Assembly (NCBI GenBank): GCA_965284365.1
Contig: OZ260079.1
Span: forward strand, 1,984,001 to 2,048,000
Length of the DNA: 64,000 nucleotides
Direction: 5' to 3'
From: Phragmitibacter sp965284365
GTDB lineage: Bacteria > Verrucomicrobiota > Verrucomicrobiia > Verrucomicrobiales > Verrucomicrobiaceae
Position 1 is the first letter of the stretch, and each line of letters starts with the position of its first letter. The translations under genes were made by a program, and so were the position numbers. Under the pieces are notes generated by a model that worked only from the letters and a program-made list of their open reading frames with translations, ran no database searches and was not told where the DNA came from. This document shows, piece by piece, positions 61,781 through 64,000 of this stretch.

Positions 61781-63403
61781 TCAAATCAGGCGAATTTTCT
61801 CGGCGTTTGGCAACTTGTATGGCGGCAGCCCTGTGTGCCAGATACGGCTCAGCCATTGGAAACTCAAGCCCCAAAGTGCCAGCCAGACGGCAGGGAGAAG
61901 TGCCGGGGCGGGGGCATCCAGAATCTGGTCTGCGCCCACGGCCAGCTTTGCTCCGGTGGCATTTGTGTGCGGTATTTGGAGACCGTAATAGGTGAGAAGA
62001 CTCAACCATAGCAGAGTCGTAGCAGCGATCTGGAAGAACGAGCGGGCAATGTCATTGCGGAGGAGGGGTAACACATGATTCCGGGCGAAACGCAGCCGGG
62101 GAACGCCGATCATGCGGCTCGCCAGGGTGTCACTGCTTTGCAGGATGCCTCGCAGTAAGTTTCTGATGCTTATGAATGAAGGGTGTGCTGCCGCGAGTCC
62201 AAGAAGAGCCAGCGTTACTTCGATCCTAGGGATGAATGGCATTGCGGCCAAGATACAGAAAAGGAGAGGGGCGCTACCTGTCGTCTCAAAGACGCCCCGT
62301 TTCGGCATGAAACTCCAGGCACGGAAAAGGCATCGCAGCCAAACTCCTGCTGCAATGAGCAGGGTGACGCCAGCCGCGTAAAGCAGCACGAGCAAGACTT
62401 CGTGGCGTACGTCCACGCGAGCATCACTCAGCAAAGCAGGAGGAAGTCCCGTTTGCTCGGGCGGCAAGCAAAGCCAGACTGCGAGAGCAATGCCAAGGAA
62501 GGCACAAAGGAAACTACGATGATGGCCACCACGGAAGGATTTCACGATAGCCACGGACAGCCTAGGCCGTTCGCGTAGCGCGAGCAGGGTGTGCCACACC
62601 ATCAGCATTAGCCCTGAGGTGTAGATTGCAGCTGCGAGGCCGCGGGCATCTTTTGCCTGGAGCGCTTGCGCGGTGAAAGCACCCCACCCGTCACAACCAA
62701 GGATTTGTTCCACAGGAATGGAAAAGGCCATAAGCATCATGAGGGACGGTCTTGCAATCCAGAGAAGCGCTGCGCTGAGCTGTGGAAGCAAATGTCCATA
62801 GTATACCTGGCGGCGGCTTAAGCCTCGACAACGGTAAGCGATGCTGGCGGTCGTGCTCCACAGTGTGCTGACCTGCTGGGTGAGACTGAAGAGGGCGGTG
62901 GCAAAAACCGGAATGGCCAAGACCAAGACTGGTACCAAGAAGGACCACACCGCGCGTCCGGACTTCATCTGGATGGTATCTAAGTCCGGACGAGGCTGAT
63001 AAGGGAAGAGACTTTCCACCGGAAGGTTCCAACAATGGATCAACAGCCAGACCGCGCCCAGGGCCCATGCCATCGGCGGCACGCCTGCCAAGGCACTGCC
63101 GAGCCACCCAAGAGAGCGGGTGACGTTGCGCCCCAAGGCGGAGAAAAGGACCGTTGCCGCCAAAGCGCAGCACAATCCCAGAATGAGCGCTGACGAGATT
63201 AGAGCGAACGAGAAACAAACTGGTTCCAGCAAGACACGGAAGAGGCCTTGATCGTCTGCTGAAATGGGAAGGATGCCGAGCAAAAGCCGGACAGCATCCT
63301 TCCAGGGCGATCCTGTTGCCAGCAGGAGAGCCACCGCCGCCACAGTGCAAGTCACAAACGTCCGCCAGGGAAGTGAGGACGGTGGCGGATAGAGGCGTTC
63401 CAT
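61781..63403 (-). CDS. Fused oligopeptide ABC transporter permease (DppB-DppC type)
   Basis: 540 residues from ATG 63403, about twice the length of one permease subunit, with roughly twelve hydrophobic segments. Two cytoplasmic EAA-like loops are seen: CRGLSRRQVYYGHLLPQ near 192-208 and MIGVPRLRFARNHVLPLL near 440. The first half ends near 295 (WHTLLALRERPRLSV) and the second starts with FLCAFLGIALAVWLCLP. This indicates fusion of the two permeases normally encoded as separate dppB and dppC. The sequence is diverged, so substrate class comes mainly from the flanking SBP_bac_5 protein and OppD-type ATPase. Confidence 0.75.
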   Translation of the reverse strand: MERLYPPPSSLPWRTFVTCTVAAVALLLATGSPWKDAVRLLLGILPISADDQGLFRVLLEPVCFSFALISSALILGLCCALAATVLFSALGRNVTRSLGWLGSALAGVPPMAWALGAVWLLIHCWNLPVESLFPYQPRPDLDTIQMKSGRAVWSFLVPVLVLAIPVFATALFSLTQQVSTLWSTTASIAYRCRGLSRRQVYYGHLLPQLSAALLWIARPSLMMLMAFSIPVEQILGCDGWGAFTAQALQAKDARGLAAAIYTSGLMLMVWHTLLALRERPRLSVAIVKSFRGGHHRSFLCAFLGIALAVWLCLPPEQTGLPPALLSDARVDVRHEVLLVLLYAAGVTLLIAAGVWLRCLFRAWSFMPKRGVFETTGSAPLLFCILAAMPFIPRIEVTLALLGLAAAHPSFISIRNLLRGILQSSDTLASRMIGVPRLRFARNHVLPLLRNDIARSFFQIAATTLLWLSLLTYYGLQIPHTNATGAKLAVGADQILDAPAPALLPAVWLALWGLSFQWLSRIWHTGLPPYKLPNAEKIRLI

Positions 63404-63430
63404 GAGCAAGCAATCCTGAGCTGAAGCAGA

Positions 63431-64000
63431 TTAGTCCCTATTCCAGCTTCGCAGCACTTGCCGCAAATCATAAGCACCGGCATTCCCCACTGCAGGTTCG
63501 GGCTTGGTCGGGTCTTTTCTGAGAGCGAGAGGTGTGCCGCCCGAGAACAAAGGGAAGAAGGGATGCAAAGAGAGCAGGCGATCCTCCATGGCGTGGGCGA
63601 GGGTAGCAATGCGGCCCGGCTCCTGCTCCAAACGCAGCGCATTCAGAAGATCGTCAAGGGCCCGATCATTCACGCCGGAGAAATTCAAACCCCGCTGGCG
63701 CTGGCTGGAGTGCCAGAAGATGGACTGATCCCAAGTCGTCTCGAAATCCAAGCCGATGAGCGCAGCATCAAATTGCCGGGAGGGTAGACGATTATCCAGC
63801 ATCTCCTCCCAAGGCACATCCGTTACGGTGACTTCCACTCCCAATGGCTCCCAAGAGGCTTTCAACCATTCGGCCAATTGCTGACGGGTGGGATTGTTCG
63901 CCACGGTCAAAAGTTCGAGGCGGAATGGCTGCCCGCCTTTCATGAGCTTGCCGTTAGGACCTTTGGACCAGCCTGCGCCATACAAAACCTGCCGTGCTCC
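63431..64000 (-). CDS. Oligopeptide ABC transporter substrate-binding protein (SBP_bac_5), N-terminus cut off
   Basis: The C-terminal 189 residues of a binding protein whose frame stays open to the right edge. The pattern ARQVLYGAGWSKGPNGKLMKGG, FRLELLTVANNPTRQQLAEWLK, VTVTDVPWEEMLDNRLPSRQFDAAL and GLNFSGVNDRALDDLLNALR matches domain II of OppA/DppA-type proteins. It ends 27 bases before the fused permease, so binding protein, permease and ATPase form one operon. Signal peptide and ligand specificity lie outside the window. Confidence 0.88.
   Translation of the reverse strand, partial: GARQVLYGAGWSKGPNGKLMKGGQPFRLELLTVANNPTRQQLAEWLKASWEPLGVEVTVTDVPWEEMLDNRLPSRQFDAALIGLDFETTWDQSIFWHSSQRQRGLNFSGVNDRALDDLLNALRLEQEPGRIATLAHAMEDRLLSLHPFFPLFSGGTPLALRKDPTKPEPAVGNAGAYDLRQVLRSWNRD

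Overview
The window looks like a chromosomal segment of a member of the Verrucomicrobia/PVC group. Evidence for this is the mix of secreted DUF1501 and DUF1800 proteins, a VPEP-type PEP-CTERM protein, a protein of the TIGR02597 type, a giant alpha-2-macroglobulin-like protein, prepilin leaders with Ala-Phe cleavage sites, and a scattered type II secretion gene set, alongside normal housekeeping genes. No tRNA, rRNA, CRISPR array, transposase or phage gene was recognised. Assignments rest on reading protein motifs; no database search was run.

Layout. 1-1947: argJ (5' end cut off) and argB, arginine synthesis. 1972-7551: secreted FAD oxidoreductase, a stand-alone LAB_N membrane protein, a TPR protein, a small peptidoglycan-binding protein and a secreted CxxCH protein. 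7574-12636: manganese module, with mntR facing a five-gene operon (outer-membrane-like protein, lipoprotein binding protein, ATPase, two permeases) and several TTAG/CTAA-type candidate MntR boxes between them. 12708-22241: nuoF and nuoE on the minus strand, separated by rlpA and by a 2195-residue alpha-2-macroglobulin-like gene on the plus strand. Both nuo genes are preceded by almost the same 20-bp CRP-type palindrome. 22467-27951: an aldo/keto reductase, ahcY, a secreted unknown protein, a PNPOx-fold protein and ilvC, with two good terminators and a cluster of hairpins.

28056-54213 is dominated by secretion. A large FN3/Calx-beta surface protein precedes a type II secretion locus in two opposed blocks: gspL-like, gspM-like, a gspC/pilP-position gene and gspD on plus; gspE, F, G, H, I, J on minus. 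Then come a Thr-rich protein, a TIGR02597-type protein and a PEP-CTERM protein. The missing gspK lies 10.6 kb away, where it heads a minus-strand run gspK, DUF1800, DUF1501 and a pseudopilin-like protein. This arrangement suggests, but does not prove, that the DUF1800/DUF1501 pair works with the secretion machine.

54492-64000: an ECF sigma/anti-sigma pair with a secreted follower, rplU-rpmA with a terminator, an Aas-like acyl-activating enzyme whose acyltransferase half has lost its catalytic motifs, lysA, and a minus-strand oligopeptide ABC operon. In that operon the two permeases are fused into one 541-residue protein and the binding protein runs off the right edge.
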